64,000 bases of DNA, taken from the NCBI RefSeq assembly GCF_019195435.1, contig NZ_CP078069.1, forward strand, positions 2,914,001 to 2,978,000, given 5' to 3'. Below the pieces are notes generated by a model. That model searched no databases. It was not told where the DNA came from and saw only the letters and a list, made by a program, of their open reading frames with translations. Both the position numbers and the translations under genes were made by a program. This DNA is from Comamonas sp. NLF-1-9. GTDB lineage: Bacteria > Pseudomonadota > Gammaproteobacteria > Burkholderiales > Burkholderiaceae_C. This document shows, one piece after another, positions 22,635 through 33,240 of this stretch. How positions within the stretch are numbered: the stretch's first letter is position 1; each line of letters opens with the position of its first letter.

Positions 22635-23939
22635 TCAGCGATAGAGCAGGGTCGGCAGCCACATGGTCAGCGGCGGCCAGAGCGCGGCGATGATCAGATC
22701 GACCATGGACACCAGCACCAGTGGCGCGATCGCGCGCGAAATCTTGCCCAGGCTGACCTGGGCGATGCCGCAACTGACGAACAGGCAGATGCCCACTGGC
22801 GGCGTGAGCATGCCGATCGCCAGGTTCACCACCACCAGCACGCCGAACTGCACCGGATCGACCTGCATCTGCGGCGTGAGCAGCGCCAGCACCGGGACGA
22901 CGAGCAGCAGCGCGGCGGTGGTCTCCATCACGCAGCCGATGATGAGCAGCAGCAGCATCACCAGCAGCAGCAGACCTATGGGCGGCAGCGCCAGCGAATT
23001 GACGAAGGTGTTGAGCAGCTGCGCGCTTTGCTGCATTGCCAGCAGCCAGCCAAAGACCTTGGCCATGGCGATGATGAACAGGATGCTGCCCGCCGTCGCC
23101 TGCGAGCGGATGACGAGCCCAGGCAGTTCGCGCCAGGACAGCTCGCGGTTGATCACCGTGCCTACCAGCAGCGCGTAGAACACCGCCAGCGCCGCGCCTT
23201 CGGTCACGGTGACGATGCCGCCCAGGATGCCGCCGAGCACGATCACCGGCGCGCCCATGGACCACAGCGCCGCGCGCCCGGTCGCGCCGACCTGCCGCCA
23301 GGTGAAGGGCTGGCGCTCGCCATAGCCCTTGCGCCAGGAGATGAACACCGCCACCGCCATGAAGGAAAAACCCAGCAGCGCGCCCACCAGGATGCCGCCG
23401 GCGAACAACTGCGAGGTGGAGATGTTGGTCATGAACCCGAAGAGAATCATCGGGATCGACGGCGGGATGATGATGCCTATGGCCCCGCCCGCCGCCACCA
23501 CGGCCGCGGCAAAGGCCGGCGGATAGCCCTGGCGCACCATGGTGGGAATGACCACCGCGCCGATCGCCGCCGTGTCGGCCGCGGCCGAGCCCGAAATGCC
23601 GGCGATGATGATGGACGCGCCTATGGCCGCCGCCGCCAGCCCGCCCGGCGCCCAGCCCACCAGGCTGTTGCAAAAGTCGATCAGGCGGCGCGAGATGCCG
23701 CCCACTTCCATGATGGCGCCGGCAATCATGAACAGCGGCACCGCCAGCAGGTCAAAGGAATCGACGCCGGAAAACAGTTGCTGCACCACCGTCTGGCCGA
23801 GCGCCGCCAGCGTCACCGAATCGGGGAACACGCCCGGCGTGATGATCAGGCCTATGGCCGGCAGCCCGATGCTGAGCGCCACCGGCAGACCCAGGGCCAT
23901 GAGCAAGAACATCAGCCCGAAGAGCAGGACGATGATCAT
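22635..23939 (-). CDS. dctM: TRAP transporter large permease DctM
   Basis: A 434-residue inner-membrane protein with about twelve helices. It opens MIIVLLFGLMFLLMALGLPV and contains GISGSAAADTAAIG and PPSIPMILFG, hallmarks of the DctM subunit. I chose ATG 23939, which overlaps the dctQ stop (ATGA). It drives Na+-coupled uptake of small acids with DctQ and DctP. Confidence 0.96.
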   Translation of the reverse strand: MIIVLLFGLMFLLMALGLPVALSIGLPAIGLIITPGVFPDSVTLAALGQTVVQQLFSGVDSFDLLAVPLFMIAGAIMEVGGISRRLIDFCNSLVGWAPGGLAAAAIGASIIIAGISGSAAADTAAIGAVVIPTMVRQGYPPAFAAAVVAAGGAIGIIIPPSIPMILFGFMTNISTSQLFAGGILVGALLGFSFMAVAVFISWRKGYGERQPFTWRQVGATGRAALWSMGAPVIVLGGILGGIVTVTEGAALAVFYALLVGTVINRELSWRELPGLVIRSQATAGSILFIIAMAKVFGWLLAMQQSAQLLNTFVNSLALPPIGLLLLVMLLLLIIGCVMETTAALLLVVPVLALLTPQMQVDPVQFGVLVVVNLAIGMLTPPVGICLFVSCGIAQVSLGKISRAIAPLVLVSMVDLIIAALWPPLTMWLPTLLYR

Positions 23940-24424
23940 GTGGACGGGGCGTGCTTGACCGGGCCGGTCAGATCCACCAGCACGTGCAGCAGGAAGATGG
24001 CGGCCGAGACCGGCAGCACGGAGATCGGCAGCGACATTGGCATCTGCACCGCCGACGAGGTCTGATCCCAGGCCTTGAGCGTATAGCCCACGCCAAACCA
24101 GGTGATAAGGCCGAAGCAGGCCAGCGTGAGCCATTGCAGCAGGCGCACGATGGCGCGCTCGACCACCGGGCCGAAGCGGGCGCCGAAACCGGCCAGGCCG
24201 ATGAATTCGGCGCGCTTGTAGGCGACGGTGGCGCCCAGGAAGCTGGTGGCCACCAGCATGTAGCGGCCCACCTCTTCAGACCAGCTCAGCGAATTGCCCA
24301 TGTAGCGCGCCACCACCTGGACAAACAGGATGAGCGAAAACGCCACGCCGATCACCAGCAGCAGCCACTCCACCAGGCGGTTGGCGTAGTCACTGGCCCG
24401 GCGCAGCGCCTGGTGCAGCTTCAT
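23936..24424 (-). CDS. dctQ: TRAP transporter small permease DctQ
   Basis: A 162-residue protein with four membrane helices and the family feature SLSWSEEVGRYMLV, where SWSEE is the DctQ signature. It lies between dctP and dctM and overlaps dctM by 4 nt. The 44-nt spacer to dctP is filled by a dispersed repeat. Confidence 0.95.
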   Translation of the reverse strand: MKLHQALRRASDYANRLVEWLLLVIGVAFSLILFVQVVARYMGNSLSWSEEVGRYMLVATSFLGATVAYKRAEFIGLAGFGARFGPVVERAIVRLLQWLTLACFGLITWFGVGYTLKAWDQTSSAVQMPMSLPISVLPVSAAIFLLHVLVDLTGPVKHAPST

Positions 24425-24428
24425 GCGT

Positions 24429-24472
24429 AGGATTGGCCTCTAGCCCTTGATACACCTGCGCTGACAGCTCAC
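24429..24472 (-). repeat. 44-nt dispersed repeat, copy 3, in the dctP-dctQ spacer
   Basis: On the minus strand it reads GTGAGCTG, GCGCAGGTG, ATCAAGGGCTAGAGGCC, ungapped against the other copies. Its second to fourth bases (TGA) are the stop codon of dctP, so insertion or divergence of the repeat set the end of the gene. It lies inside the dctPQM transcript. Confidence 0.8.
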
Positions 24473-25455
24473 TTTTCGCTAGCGAGAATCTTGTCGACGA
24501 TGGTCTTGGTGTCGCCCGTGAGCGAGGCGTAGACCGGCTGCGTTCTGGCGCGGAAGGCAGCAACGTCGGGGTTCGTCACCACCTGCACGCCGGCCGTCTG
24601 CAGCGCCGCAAGCTCCTTGGCCTCATTGTCGCGCACCTGGGCGCGGCCAAACGCCGAGGCCTGCGCGGCCGCGTCCATGAAGGCTTTCTGGTCGGCGGCG
24701 GGCAGCTTGTCGAAGAAGGGCTTGCTGCCGACGAAGACCAGCGCCGAATACACGTGGCGCGTGAGCGTCAGATACTTTTGCCCGACCTCGCTGAGCTTGG
24801 CCGCGGCGATCACCGAGATCGGGTTCTCCTGCCCGTCGAGCACGCCCTGCTGCAGCTGCGTGGTGATGGGCCAGGCCATGGGCGTGGGGTTGGCGCCTAT
24901 GCCGCGCCAGATCGCCAGGTGCGTGGGCGACTCCATGGTGCGGATCTTCAGGCCCTTGACGTCCTCGGGCTCCTTGACCGCGCGCTTGGAGTTGGTCAGG
25001 TTGCGAAAGCCGTTGTCCAGAAAGTGCATGCCCACCAGGCCCGCCTTGCCAAAGCGCGCGAGCAAGTCCTGGCCTATGGGGCCGTCGAGCACCTTGTCCG
25101 TCTGCTCGTAGGAGCTGAACAGGAAGGGCATCTCGATCGCCTTGATCTCGGGCACGAAGGCCTCGACCGGGCCGGTGGTGCACACGCACATCTGCACCGT
25201 GCCCAGTTGCAATTGCTGCAGCACCTGGGTTTCGCTGCCGAGCGCGCCCGAGTGGTGGATGATGACCTCGTACTTGCCGGGCAGCTCCTTGTCCAGCACT
25301 TCCTTGAACTTCTGCGCCGACAGCGTGTGCACGAAGGAGGGCGCGGTGACGATGCCGATGTTGACTTGCACGGGCGCGGCGACGGCGGCGCTGGCAGCCC
25401 AGCCCAGGGTGGCGGCGCAGGCCAGGGCAGTGAAGGCGCGGGATATCAGTTTCAT
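24469..25455 (-). CDS. dctP: TRAP transporter substrate-binding protein DctP
   Basis: A 328-residue periplasmic binding protein. A cleavable signal peptide (residues 1-24, ending AAVAAP) and the core motif GLKIRTMESPTH, with the carboxylate-binding Arg, are present; GANPTPMAW follows. The start is ATG 25455 with CAAGGAGCCAAGC upstream. It captures a C4-dicarboxylate or similar organic acid; the ligand is not predictable here. Confidence 0.95.
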   Translation of the reverse strand: MKLISRAFTALACAATLGWAASAAVAAPVQVNIGIVTAPSFVHTLSAQKFKEVLDKELPGKYEVIIHHSGALGSETQVLQQLQLGTVQMCVCTTGPVEAFVPEIKAIEMPFLFSSYEQTDKVLDGPIGQDLLARFGKAGLVGMHFLDNGFRNLTNSKRAVKEPEDVKGLKIRTMESPTHLAIWRGIGANPTPMAWPITTQLQQGVLDGQENPISVIAAAKLSEVGQKYLTLTRHVYSALVFVGSKPFFDKLPAADQKAFMDAAAQASAFGRAQVRDNEAKELAALQTAGVQVVTNPDVAAFRARTQPVYASLTGDTKTIVDKILASEK

Positions 25456-25598
25456 GCTTGGCTCCTTGGTGATTGGGGTGTTCTTGCGCATGCGGCCGCG
25501 GTGCGCCGGATGGGGAAAACGATGCTAGCAGAACGCGGTCTGCGCCCGGATGCCCCTGTGCGCGTTGTGCCGATGACGCGGCGCATGCGCACAGGTGC

Positions 25599-26663
<1,065 letters not shown>

Positions 26664-26680
26664 GTGCAGCGCATTGTCCG

Positions 26681-28231
26681 TCAGGGTTTGAGCCAGCGGT
26701 GCAGCGCCTGCGCAAAGCTCAGCTCGAAGCGCCCGAAGTAGTCGCGGCCCGCGGGGTTGCTGCAGCTGGAGGTGCCGCCAAAGAGCTGCCCTACCAGATA
26801 GCGGCGCTGGTCCAGCGTGATGAAGGCTGCGGCGCCGCTGCTGCCCGGCTCGACCACGCCCTGCTGCCAGTTCACCGCGAGGAAGGTAGCGCCCGCAGGC
26901 CCGCTCGCGGTGCACAGGTTGGCGCTGGTGTTGCACACGCTGTAGCCGGTGATCATGCCGCGACTGAGCTGCTGCAGATCGCCTTCGGCGTGGTGCACGA
27001 CGGAGATGGCGGTCCCGGGCAGCGCGCCCGAGCCGAAATAGGAGCCGGCGTAGACCACGCCGGGCGGCGCGCTGTCGTTCAGGCGCAGAAAGCTGGTGTC
27101 GGTGCCTTCGTCGGCATACAGCAGCGTGGCGCCGCCGCTGCGCTGCACATGCCCGGGCGCAGTGCTGCTGGCGCCGCAAGCGCTGGCACGCAGCAGCCAG
27201 TCGGTAGTCAGCGTGGAGGCGGTCGCCTGGTCGGCAATGCAATGGCGCGCGGTCAGCAGCCAGGGCGTGCCGCTGGAGCCGTAGTCGTTCATCAGCGTGC
27301 CGCTGCACTGGTAGGCGCGGCCATCGGGCTTCACGTAGCGCAGGCGCGCGACCGAGCGGCCTTGTTCGATGAATTCCGGGCTGCAACTGACGCTTGCCTC
27401 GCAGCTGCCCGCGGCCTTGGCCAGGCCAAGCTGCTGCGCGGGCGTGATCGTGGTGTGCGAGAGCAGCGGCACCGCCAGGCGCAGCTGGGCAACGGGCGCA
27501 TCGGCCGGGATCTCGAGGACGAGCGTGGCCTGCTCGCCGGCGAGCTCTGGGCTCCAGTAGCTGCGGGCGCTGTGCTCGTCCATGCCGGCGGCGAGATTGC
27601 GCGCCGCCAGGGCCTGCCACTGCGCGGCGGTGAGCAGTTGCGCTTCACCGCTCGCGCCGATGAACCACGCCTGAGCGCCGGCCGGCAGCGCCTGCAGCTG
27701 CAGCCCAAGGCGCAGGCCCTGCGCCCCCGGGGCGACAAAGCGCAGCGCTGCAATGCGCGTGCCGCGGTCGCTGTCTTGCCAGTGCAGCAGCGCGGCGGTC
27801 TGCTCGGCGCTGGCCGTCGCCGCGATGCGCCGGCCCGTGCCGATCTGCAGCGGCGCGCCCGCAGCCGCGTCGGCCACGGCGGGCGGTGTGGGCGCGAGCG
27901 GCGCCAGCGTGACTTGCGCAATCTGCGCCGTCGCGGGCAGCGCCGGAGCCACGGGCGCGCCCGATGCCGCCACTGGCGCCTGCTTGGCTCCAAGGCCCGG
28001 GTCGAAGGGTTCGATGCGGTCGGCGGCCGTGGGCGGCGGCGCCGGCGGTACCGGTACCGGTGCGGGTACGGGTTCTGGCGCGGGCGTGGGCGCGGGTGCG
28101 GGCGTGGGCGCGGGCGCGGGCGCGGGCGTGGGCGGCTGCGGGGTCGGCGCCGGGTCGGAGCTGCCGCCGCCACAGGCGGCGAGGGCGAGCAGGCAAGCCA
28201 GCAGGGCGAGCCGTGTGGTGCGGGTGTGCAT
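26681..28231 (-). CDS. Trypsin-like (S1) serine peptidase lipoprotein, lysyl endopeptidase-like
   Basis: A 516-residue exported enzyme. A signal peptide with lipobox LALAAC (Cys20) is followed by a ~45-residue Pro/Ala linker (PAPTPAPAP units), a ~200-residue beta-rich pro-region, then an S1 domain. The triad is visible: His in [10 protein letters not shown] (~330), Asp in [11 protein letters not shown] (~378), Ser in [10 protein letters not shown] (~475). The C-terminal [23 protein letters not shown] resembles the Achromobacter lysyl endopeptidase group. I chose ATG 28231 because GGAGG lies 6 nt upstream. It starts 14 nt after the ruvA stop and ends 17 nt before ruvB, so the three genes look like one transcript. 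Confidence 0.9.
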   Translation of the reverse strand: MHTRTTRLALLACLLALAACGGGSSDPAPTPQPPTPAPAPAPTPAPAPTPAPEPVPAPVPVPPAPPPTAADRIEPFDPGLGAKQAPVAASGAPVAPALPATAQIAQVTLAPLAPTPPAVADAAAGAPLQIGTGRRIAATASAEQTAALLHWQDSDRGTRIAALRFVAPGAQGLRLGLQLQALPAGAQAWFIGASGEAQLLTAAQWQALAARNLAAGMDEHSARSYWSPELAGEQATLVLEIPADAPVAQLRLAVPLLSHTTITPAQQLGLAKAAGSCEASVSCSPEFIEQGRSVARLRYVKPDGRAYQCSGTLMNDYGSSGTPWLLTARHCIADQATASTLTTDWLLRASACGASSTAPGHVQRSGGATLLYADEGTDTSFLRLNDSAPPGVVYAGSYFGSGALPGTAISVVHHAEGDLQQLSRGMITGYSVCNTSANLCTASGPAGATFLAVNWQQGVVEPGSSGAAAFITLDQRRYLVGQLFGGTSSCSNPAGRDYFGRFELSFAQALHRWLKP

Positions 28232-28245
28232 GAAGCCTCCGTTCT

Positions 28246-28818
28246 TCATTTGGCCAGCGCCTTGAGCGCGAGCTTGATGCCTTCGCTCACGCCCACCTCG
28301 GGCGGCAAGGCCTTGAGGCTGCTGGCCGCTTCCTTGTCGTTGTAGCCCAGCGCCAGCAGCGCCTGCAGGATGTCGTTCTGGGCCGCGCTGCCCGGCTGGG
28401 CGCGCACGCCGATGTCGGCGCCGAGCTTGCCCTTGAGCTCGAGCAGCAGCCGCTCGGCGGTCTTTTTGCCTATGCCGGGCACCTTGACCAGGCGCGCGCT
28501 CTCCTGCAGCGTGATCGCCTGGGCCAGGTCGGCGGCGTCTATGCCCGAAAGGATGGCGAGCGCCGTGCGCGGGCCCACGCCGCTGACCTTGATCAGTTCG
28601 CGAAAGGTGCGCCGCTCCGCCGCCGTGCCAAAGCCGTAGAGCAGTTGTGCGTCCTCGCGCACGATGAAGTGGGTGAGCAGCGCGACCGGCTCGCCGGCCG
28701 CCGGCAGGTTGTAGAAGGTGCTCATCGGCACCAGCACCTCATAGCCCACGCCGTGGCAGTCGACCAAGACCTCGGGCGGGTTCTTCTCGAGCAGCCGGCC
28801 CGTCAGTTTGCCTATCAT
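28246..28818 (-). CDS. ruvA: Holliday junction-binding protein RuvA
   Basis: A 190-residue protein. It begins [20 protein letters not shown]; two helix-hairpin-helix motifs follow ([19 protein letters not shown] and [20 protein letters not shown]), and a C-terminal domain III contacts RuvB. It binds the four-way junction as a tetramer. First gene of a ruvA-peptidase-ruvB operon; phoH is divergent. Confidence 0.97.
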   Translation of the reverse strand: MIGKLTGRLLEKNPPEVLVDCHGVGYEVLVPMSTFYNLPAAGEPVALLTHFIVREDAQLLYGFGTAAERRTFRELIKVSGVGPRTALAILSGIDAADLAQAITLQESARLVKVPGIGKKTAERLLLELKGKLGADIGVRAQPGSAAQNDILQALLALGYNDKEAASSLKALPPEVGVSEGIKLALKALAK

Positions 28819-28865
28819 TCACATCCTCTGCCGCCTGAGCGCGGCGCCTGCCGGAAATTATCCGC

Positions 28866-29807
28866 GTGATCCTGCGCCACACCTTCACCCCCCTGAGCAA
28901 TCTGCGCCTGGCGCACCTGTGCGGCCCCGCCGACGAGCATCTGCGCCAGATCGAACTGGCGCTGCAGGTGAAGATCTCGCACCGCCAAGAGTACTTCAGG
29001 GTCGAAGGCCCCAAGGCTGCGGCCACGCGCGCCATGGAGGTATTGCAGGCGCTGTACGAGATGGCCGGGCGCCCGCTGCGGCCCGAGCAGGTGCAACTGC
29101 TGCTGGCCAGCGAGGTGACGCTGGCGCAGGACGAGGACGGGGCGCTGCGCCTGTCCACGCGGCGCAGCGACCTGAAGGCGCGCACGCCCAACCAGAGCGT
29201 GTACCTGCAAAGCATCGCCGGCCACGACATCACCTTCGGCATCGGCCCGGCCGGCACCGGCAAGACCTATCTGGCCGTGGCCTGCGCGGTGGACGCGCTG
29301 GAGCGCCAGGCGGTGCAGCGCATCGTCCTCACGCGCCCGGCGGTGGAGGCGGGCGAGCGCCTGGGCTTTCTGCCGGGCGACCTGACGCAGAAGGTCGATC
29401 CCTACCTGCGCCCGCTCTACGACGCGCTCTACGAACTGATGGGGTTTGACCGCGTGCAAAAGGCCTTCGAGCGCGCGCAGCTTGAAATTGCGCCGCTGGC
29501 TTTCATGCGCGGCAGGACGCTGAACAATGCCTTCGTAATCCTGGACGAGGCGCAGAACACCACGCCCGAACAGATGAAGATGTTCCTCACGCGCATAGGC
29601 TTTGGCTCGCGCGCGGTGGTGACGGGCGACGTCAGCCAGATCGATCTGCCGCGCGGCGCCACCAGCGGCCTGGTGGACGCCGAGCGTATCCTCAGGCGCG
29701 TGGCCGGCATTGCCATCACCCACTTCACCAGCGCCGACGTGGTGCGCCACCCGCTGGTGGCGCGCATCGTCGACGCCTACGACGCGCAACGCAAGGCGCG
29801 CGCCTGA
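28866..29807 (+). CDS. ybeZ: PhoH-like ATPase (YbeZ)
   Basis: A 313-residue cytosolic P-loop ATPase, with Walker [14 protein letters not shown] and Walker [20 protein letters not shown]. PhoH/YbeZ proteins partner the RNase YbeY in rRNA maturation and ribosome quality control. The start is GTG 28866, giving the normal N-terminus ([11 protein letters not shown]). ybeY is the next but one gene, with panD between them. Confidence 0.93.
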   Translation: MILRHTFTPLSNLRLAHLCGPADEHLRQIELALQVKISHRQEYFRVEGPKAAATRAMEVLQALYEMAGRPLRPEQVQLLLASEVTLAQDEDGALRLSTRRSDLKARTPNQSVYLQSIAGHDITFGIGPAGTGKTYLAVACAVDALERQAVQRIVLTRPAVEAGERLGFLPGDLTQKVDPYLRPLYDALYELMGFDRVQKAFERAQLEIAPLAFMRGRTLNNAFVILDEAQNTTPEQMKMFLTRIGFGSRAVVTGDVSQIDLPRGATSGLVDAERILRRVAGIAITHFTSADVVRHPLVARIVDAYDAQRKARA

Positions 29808-29828
29808 ATCGTTTTTTTTCTACTTGCC

Positions 29829-30215
29829 ATGCTTGTTACCCTGCTCAAATCCAAGATTCACCGCGCACGCGCCACGCACTGCGACCTGCACTACGAGGGC
29901 TCCTGCGCCATCGACGAAGACCTGCTGGACGCCGCCGGCATCCTGGAAAACGAGCAGGTGCACATCTGGAACGTGGACAGCGGCCAGCGCTTCGTCACCT
30001 ACGCCATCAAGGGCGAGCGGGGCAGCGGCATGGTGTCGGTCAACGGCTCGGCCGCGCGCCGCGCCTGCGTGGGCGATCTGCTCATCATCGCGGCCTTTGC
30101 CCAGATGAGCCAGGAGGAAGTGGCCACGCACCAGCCGCGCCTGGTCTTCGTCGACGAGAAGAACCGCCAAGTCTCGCTCAGCCACCGCGTGCCGACGCAG
30201 ATGATGAATTCCTGA
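29829..30215 (+). CDS. panD: Aspartate 1-decarboxylase
   Basis: A 128-residue pyruvoyl-dependent enzyme making beta-alanine for pantothenate and CoA. The self-cleavage site is Gly24-Ser25 in [15 protein letters not shown], which creates the pyruvoyl group. [19 protein letters not shown], conserved around the active site, follows. Length is standard. It sits 21 nt after ybeZ and before ybeY, an unexpected place for it; a dispersed repeat follows its stop. Confidence 0.97.
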   Translation: MLVTLLKSKIHRARATHCDLHYEGSCAIDEDLLDAAGILENEQVHIWNVDSGQRFVTYAIKGERGSGMVSVNGSAARRACVGDLLIIAAFAQMSQEEVATHQPRLVFVDEKNRQVSLSHRVPTQMMNS

Positions 30216-30218
30216 ATT

Positions 30219-30262
30219 CATAGCTGCCCGCGCTTTATCCACGGGCGCTGGAGCCCTATTTC
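30219..30262 (+). repeat. 44-nt dispersed repeat, copy 4, between panD and ybeY
   Basis: Reads CATAGCTGCC at the left, GCGCTT at offset 12, GGGCGCTGGAGCCC towards the right end. Aligns without gaps to copy 1, with which it shares the GGGC...GCCC stem. It starts 3 nt after the panD stop and ends 8 nt before the ybeY start. Confidence 0.85.
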
Positions 30263-30270
30263 TTTCAAAA

Positions 30271-30732
30271 ATGCCACTCGCGCAACTGGCCCTGTCCTTG
30301 CAATTTGCCCGCGACGCCGCGCAGCACCGCCCGCTGCTCGCAAGGCACCGGGTGGCGCGCTGGATACGCCACGCGCTGGAAGCCGACGCCGAGATCACGG
30401 TGCGCATCGTCGGCGAGCCCGAAGGCCGCCAGCTCAACGCCACCTACCGCGGCAAGGACTACGCGACCAACGTGCTCACCTTCGACTACCAGCAGCAGCC
30501 GCTGGTGCTGGCCGACCTGGTGCTCTGCGCCCCGGTGGTCGAGCGCGAAGCGCGCGAGCAGAACAAGACGCTGCAGGAGCACTATGCGCACCTGCTGGTG
30601 CACGGCACGCTGCACGCCCAGGGCTGGGACCACGAAACCGGCGAAGAAGATGCGCGCGCGATGGAAGCGCGCGAAACCGCCATCCTGCAGCGCCTGGGTT
30701 TTGCCGACCCCTATGGGGAGCCCGGCCGCTGA
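30271..30732 (+). CDS. ybeY: Endoribonuclease YbeY
   Basis: A 153-residue single-strand-specific metallo-RNase for 16S 3' end maturation. The zinc site is [15 protein letters not shown] (HGxLHxxGxDH), with the conserved [14 protein letters not shown] upstream. The start ATG is at 30271; the dispersed repeat ends 8 nt earlier, so the ribosome site lies in its right edge (no strong Shine-Dalgarno seen). Confidence 0.96.
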   Translation: MPLAQLALSLQFARDAAQHRPLLARHRVARWIRHALEADAEITVRIVGEPEGRQLNATYRGKDYATNVLTFDYQQQPLVLADLVLCAPVVEREAREQNKTLQEHYAHLLVHGTLHAQGWDHETGEEDARAMEARETAILQRLGFADPYGEPGR

Positions 30733-30804
30733 ACGCCTGGCGCGGGGCCTGAACCCGGCGCAGCCCCGCCCGGCGCACCGACGCACCACAGAGACCACAC
30801 CACC

Positions 30805-31557
30805 ATGGACATCGCCCTGCTGCTCATCGCCGCCTTTTTCGCCGGCACGCTGAACGCCGTTGCCGGTGGCGGCAGCTTTCTCACGCTGCCCGCCCTGATC
30901 GCCGTCGGCGTGCCTTCGGTCACTGCCAACGCGACCGGCACGGTGGCGCTGCTGCCGGGCTATGTGGCCAGCATCTTCGGCTCGCGCGAGGACATGGAGC
31001 CCGCGCCCGGGCTGTCCATGCGCCTGGTCATCGTGCTGTCGCTCGTGGGCGGCGTGCTGGGCGCGGCGCTGCTGCTGGTGACGTCCAACGCCGCCTTCAA
31101 CCGCCTCATCCCCTGGCTGCTGCTGGCGGCCACCGCGATGTTCGCCTTCGGCCCGCAGCTGCGCCGCTGGGCCGACAGCCATCGCGCAGCGGGTGCGCAG
31201 CCCTCGCGCGCCAAGGCGGTGGCAGGGCTGCTGCTGGTGTCCGGCTACGGCGGCTATTTCAATGGCGGCATGGGCATTCTGATGCTTGCGCTCTTCGGCC
31301 TGCTCGGGCAGACGCGCCTGAACGCAATGAACGCGATCAAGAACCTCGTCTCCACGCTGCTGACCGCGATCGCGGTGGCCATCTACGCCGCGGGCGGCAT
31401 CGTGCAGTGGAAGGAGGCCTTCATCATGATGGTCGCCGCCACGCTGGGCGGCTACCTGGGCGCGCGCGGCGCGCGCAAGCTGCCTGCACCGGTGCTGCGC
31501 TGGGGCATCGTCGTCATCGGGCTGGTGATGACGGTGTTGTTCTTCCTCAAGCAGTAA
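30805..31557 (+). CDS. TauE/SafE family sulfite/organosulfonate exporter-like protein
   Basis: A 250-residue membrane protein with seven to eight helices. It starts MDIALLLIAAFFAGTLNAVAGGGSFLTLP, the TauE/SafE N-terminal repeat, and the second repeat holds GYGGYFNGGMGILMLALFG. These proteins export sulfite, sulfoacetate or related anions, but many remain unassigned. Its stop overlaps the convergent HAD gene by 11 nt. Confidence 0.92.
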   Translation: MDIALLLIAAFFAGTLNAVAGGGSFLTLPALIAVGVPSVTANATGTVALLPGYVASIFGSREDMEPAPGLSMRLVIVLSLVGGVLGAALLLVTSNAAFNRLIPWLLLAATAMFAFGPQLRRWADSHRAAGAQPSRAKAVAGLLLVSGYGGYFNGGMGILMLALFGLLGQTRLNAMNAIKNLVSTLLTAIAVAIYAAGGIVQWKEAFIMMVAATLGGYLGARGARKLPAPVLRWGIVVIGLVMTVLFFLKQ

Positions 31558-32257
31558 GCGCGCTGCGCTGGCGCGCAAGCCATGCGGGTAGCTGCGCCAT
31601 GTGGGTGATGATGTCCGCCACGCCGGCATCCTGCAATTGCCGCGCGGTGTTGACCGCACCGTGCGCGCGGCACAGGCCGAGCACGGTGGCGCCCGCGTCC
31701 ACGCCGGCGCGCACGCCCGTCGTCGTGTCCTCCACCACCAGACAGCGCTCGGGTGCCACGCCCAAGCTTGCGGCCGCGGCCAGATAGACGTCGGGCGCGG
31801 GCTTGCTGCGCGCCAGATCGTGGCCGCTGAACACATGCACGCCGAAGTAGCCGCTGAGCCCCACCTTGGCCAGCTGCATCTGCACCTTGGCCAGATCGGC
31901 CCCCGAGGCGCAGGCGATGCGCCCGCCCAGCAAGCCATGCACCGCCTGCACGGCGGCGATCGCGCCCTCCACCGCCTGCAGCTCGGCCTGCAGGCGGGCG
32001 TTGCGCCGCGCGTAGAACTGCGCCATCCAGGCATCGGTCAGCGGCCTGCCGGTTTCGCGGGCGATCAGCGCCGCCTGGCTGCGCACCGCCTTGCCAATGA
32101 AGATCTCCAGGCATTGCTGCGGGCTCAGCGCCCAGCCGGCTTCGTTGAGCATCTGGCAGAGCACGCCGTTGGTGATGGCTTCGCTGTCCACCAGCACGCC
32201 GTCGCAGTCGAACAGCACGGCGTCGAAACGGCGGGGCGGGGGCAAGCAGGTGTCCAT
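31547..32257 (-). CDS. HAD-superfamily hydrolase, beta-phosphoglucomutase-like
   Basis: A 236-residue phosphatase. Motif I is FDCDGVLVDSE with the nucleophile Asp; motif II is in IACASGADL; motif III KPAPDVYLAAA and motif IV LVVEDTTTGV are clear. The cap domain places it in the phosphoglycolate phosphatase/beta-PGM subfamily I. I chose ATG 32257 (MDTCLPPPRRFDAV). The substrate is unknown. Confidence 0.9.
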   Translation of the reverse strand: MDTCLPPPRRFDAVLFDCDGVLVDSEAITNGVLCQMLNEAGWALSPQQCLEIFIGKAVRSQAALIARETGRPLTDAWMAQFYARRNARLQAELQAVEGAIAAVQAVHGLLGGRIACASGADLAKVQMQLAKVGLSGYFGVHVFSGHDLARSKPAPDVYLAAAASLGVAPERCLVVEDTTTGVRAGVDAGATVLGLCRAHGAVNTARQLQDAGVADIITHMAQLPAWLARQRSALTA

Positions 32258-32391
32258 GGTCTGGCAGGGCGGCACGAGGGCGCGGTCTGGAAAAAAGAAG
32301 CGCGCGGGCGCGCGGGAGTGAGCGCGCCGATTGTGCCCGCGCCCGCGCAAACTGCCCGGGCGCGGCGCCTGGCGCTGCGACAATCGGCGCC

Positions 32392-33240
32392 ATGAAATCC
32401 ACCTATGTGTTGACTCTGTCCTGCCCCGACCGCCTGGGGCTGGTGCACGCGGTATCGGGCTTTCTGCTCGAGCACGGCGGCAACATCGAAGAAGCCGCCC
32501 AGTACAACGACCTGGCGACCGGCCTGTTCTTCATGCGCGTGCAGTTCGCCTGCGAGCAGGCCGACCATGCGGCGCTGAGCGAGCACCTGGGCAGCTTTGC
32601 CGCGCCCTTTTCCATGGCCTGGAGCCTGCACGACCGCAGCCGGCCGATGAAGACCGTGATCCTGGTGAGCCAGCAAGGCCATTGCCTGAACGATCTGCTG
32701 TTTCGTGTGCGCAGCGGCCTGCTGCCCATCGAGGTGGTCGCAATCATCAGCAACCACCGCGACTTCTACCAGTTGGCCGCGGGCTACGACATCGCCTTTC
32801 ACCACCTGCCGGTGAACGCCGCGAACAAGGCCCATGTCGAGCAGCGTCAACTTGAAATCATCGAGTCCGCCGGCGCCGAGCTGGTGGTGCTGGCGCGCTA
32901 CATGCAAATCCTCTCCGACGCGCTGTGCAGCAAGCTGGCAGGCCGCGCGATCAACATCCACCACAGCTTCCTGCCCAGCTTCAAGGGCGCCAAGCCTTAC
33001 CACCAGGCGCACCAGCGCGGGGTCAAGCTGATCGGCGCTACCGCGCATTACGTCACCGCCGACCTGGACGAAGGCCCGATCATCGAGCAGGACGTGGCGC
33101 GCGTGGACCACACCCACACCGTGGAAGACCTGACCGCGCGCGGGCGGGACACCGAAAGCCAGGTGCTGGCGCGCGCCGTCAAGTGGCACAGCGAGCACCG
33201 CGTGCTGCTCAACGGGCACAAGACGGTGGTGTTTCGCTAG
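32392..33240 (+). CDS. purU: Formyltetrahydrofolate deformylase
   Basis: A 282-residue enzyme that hydrolyses 10-formyl-THF to formate and THF, balancing one-carbon pools. The N-terminal ACT domain is YVLTLSCPDRLGLVHAVSGF; the C-terminal formyltransferase domain has the catalytic Asn/His in INIHHSFLPSFKGAKPYHQA and the Asp in TADLDEGPIIEQD. Its stop overlaps the convergent uup gene by 4 nt. Confidence 0.96.
   Translation: MKSTYVLTLSCPDRLGLVHAVSGFLLEHGGNIEEAAQYNDLATGLFFMRVQFACEQADHAALSEHLGSFAAPFSMAWSLHDRSRPMKTVILVSQQGHCLNDLLFRVRSGLLPIEVVAIISNHRDFYQLAAGYDIAFHHLPVNAANKAHVEQRQLEIIESAGAELVVLARYMQILSDALCSKLAGRAINIHHSFLPSFKGAKPYHQAHQRGVKLIGATAHYVTADLDEGPIIEQDVARVDHTHTVEDLTARGRDTESQVLARAVKWHSEHRVLLNGHKTVVFR

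Noticed and set aside
28021..28160. Tandem GCGGGCGTGGGC-like repeats as a minisatellite
   Set aside because: They encode the Pro/Ala linker of the S1 peptidase; no evidence of independent repeat function.
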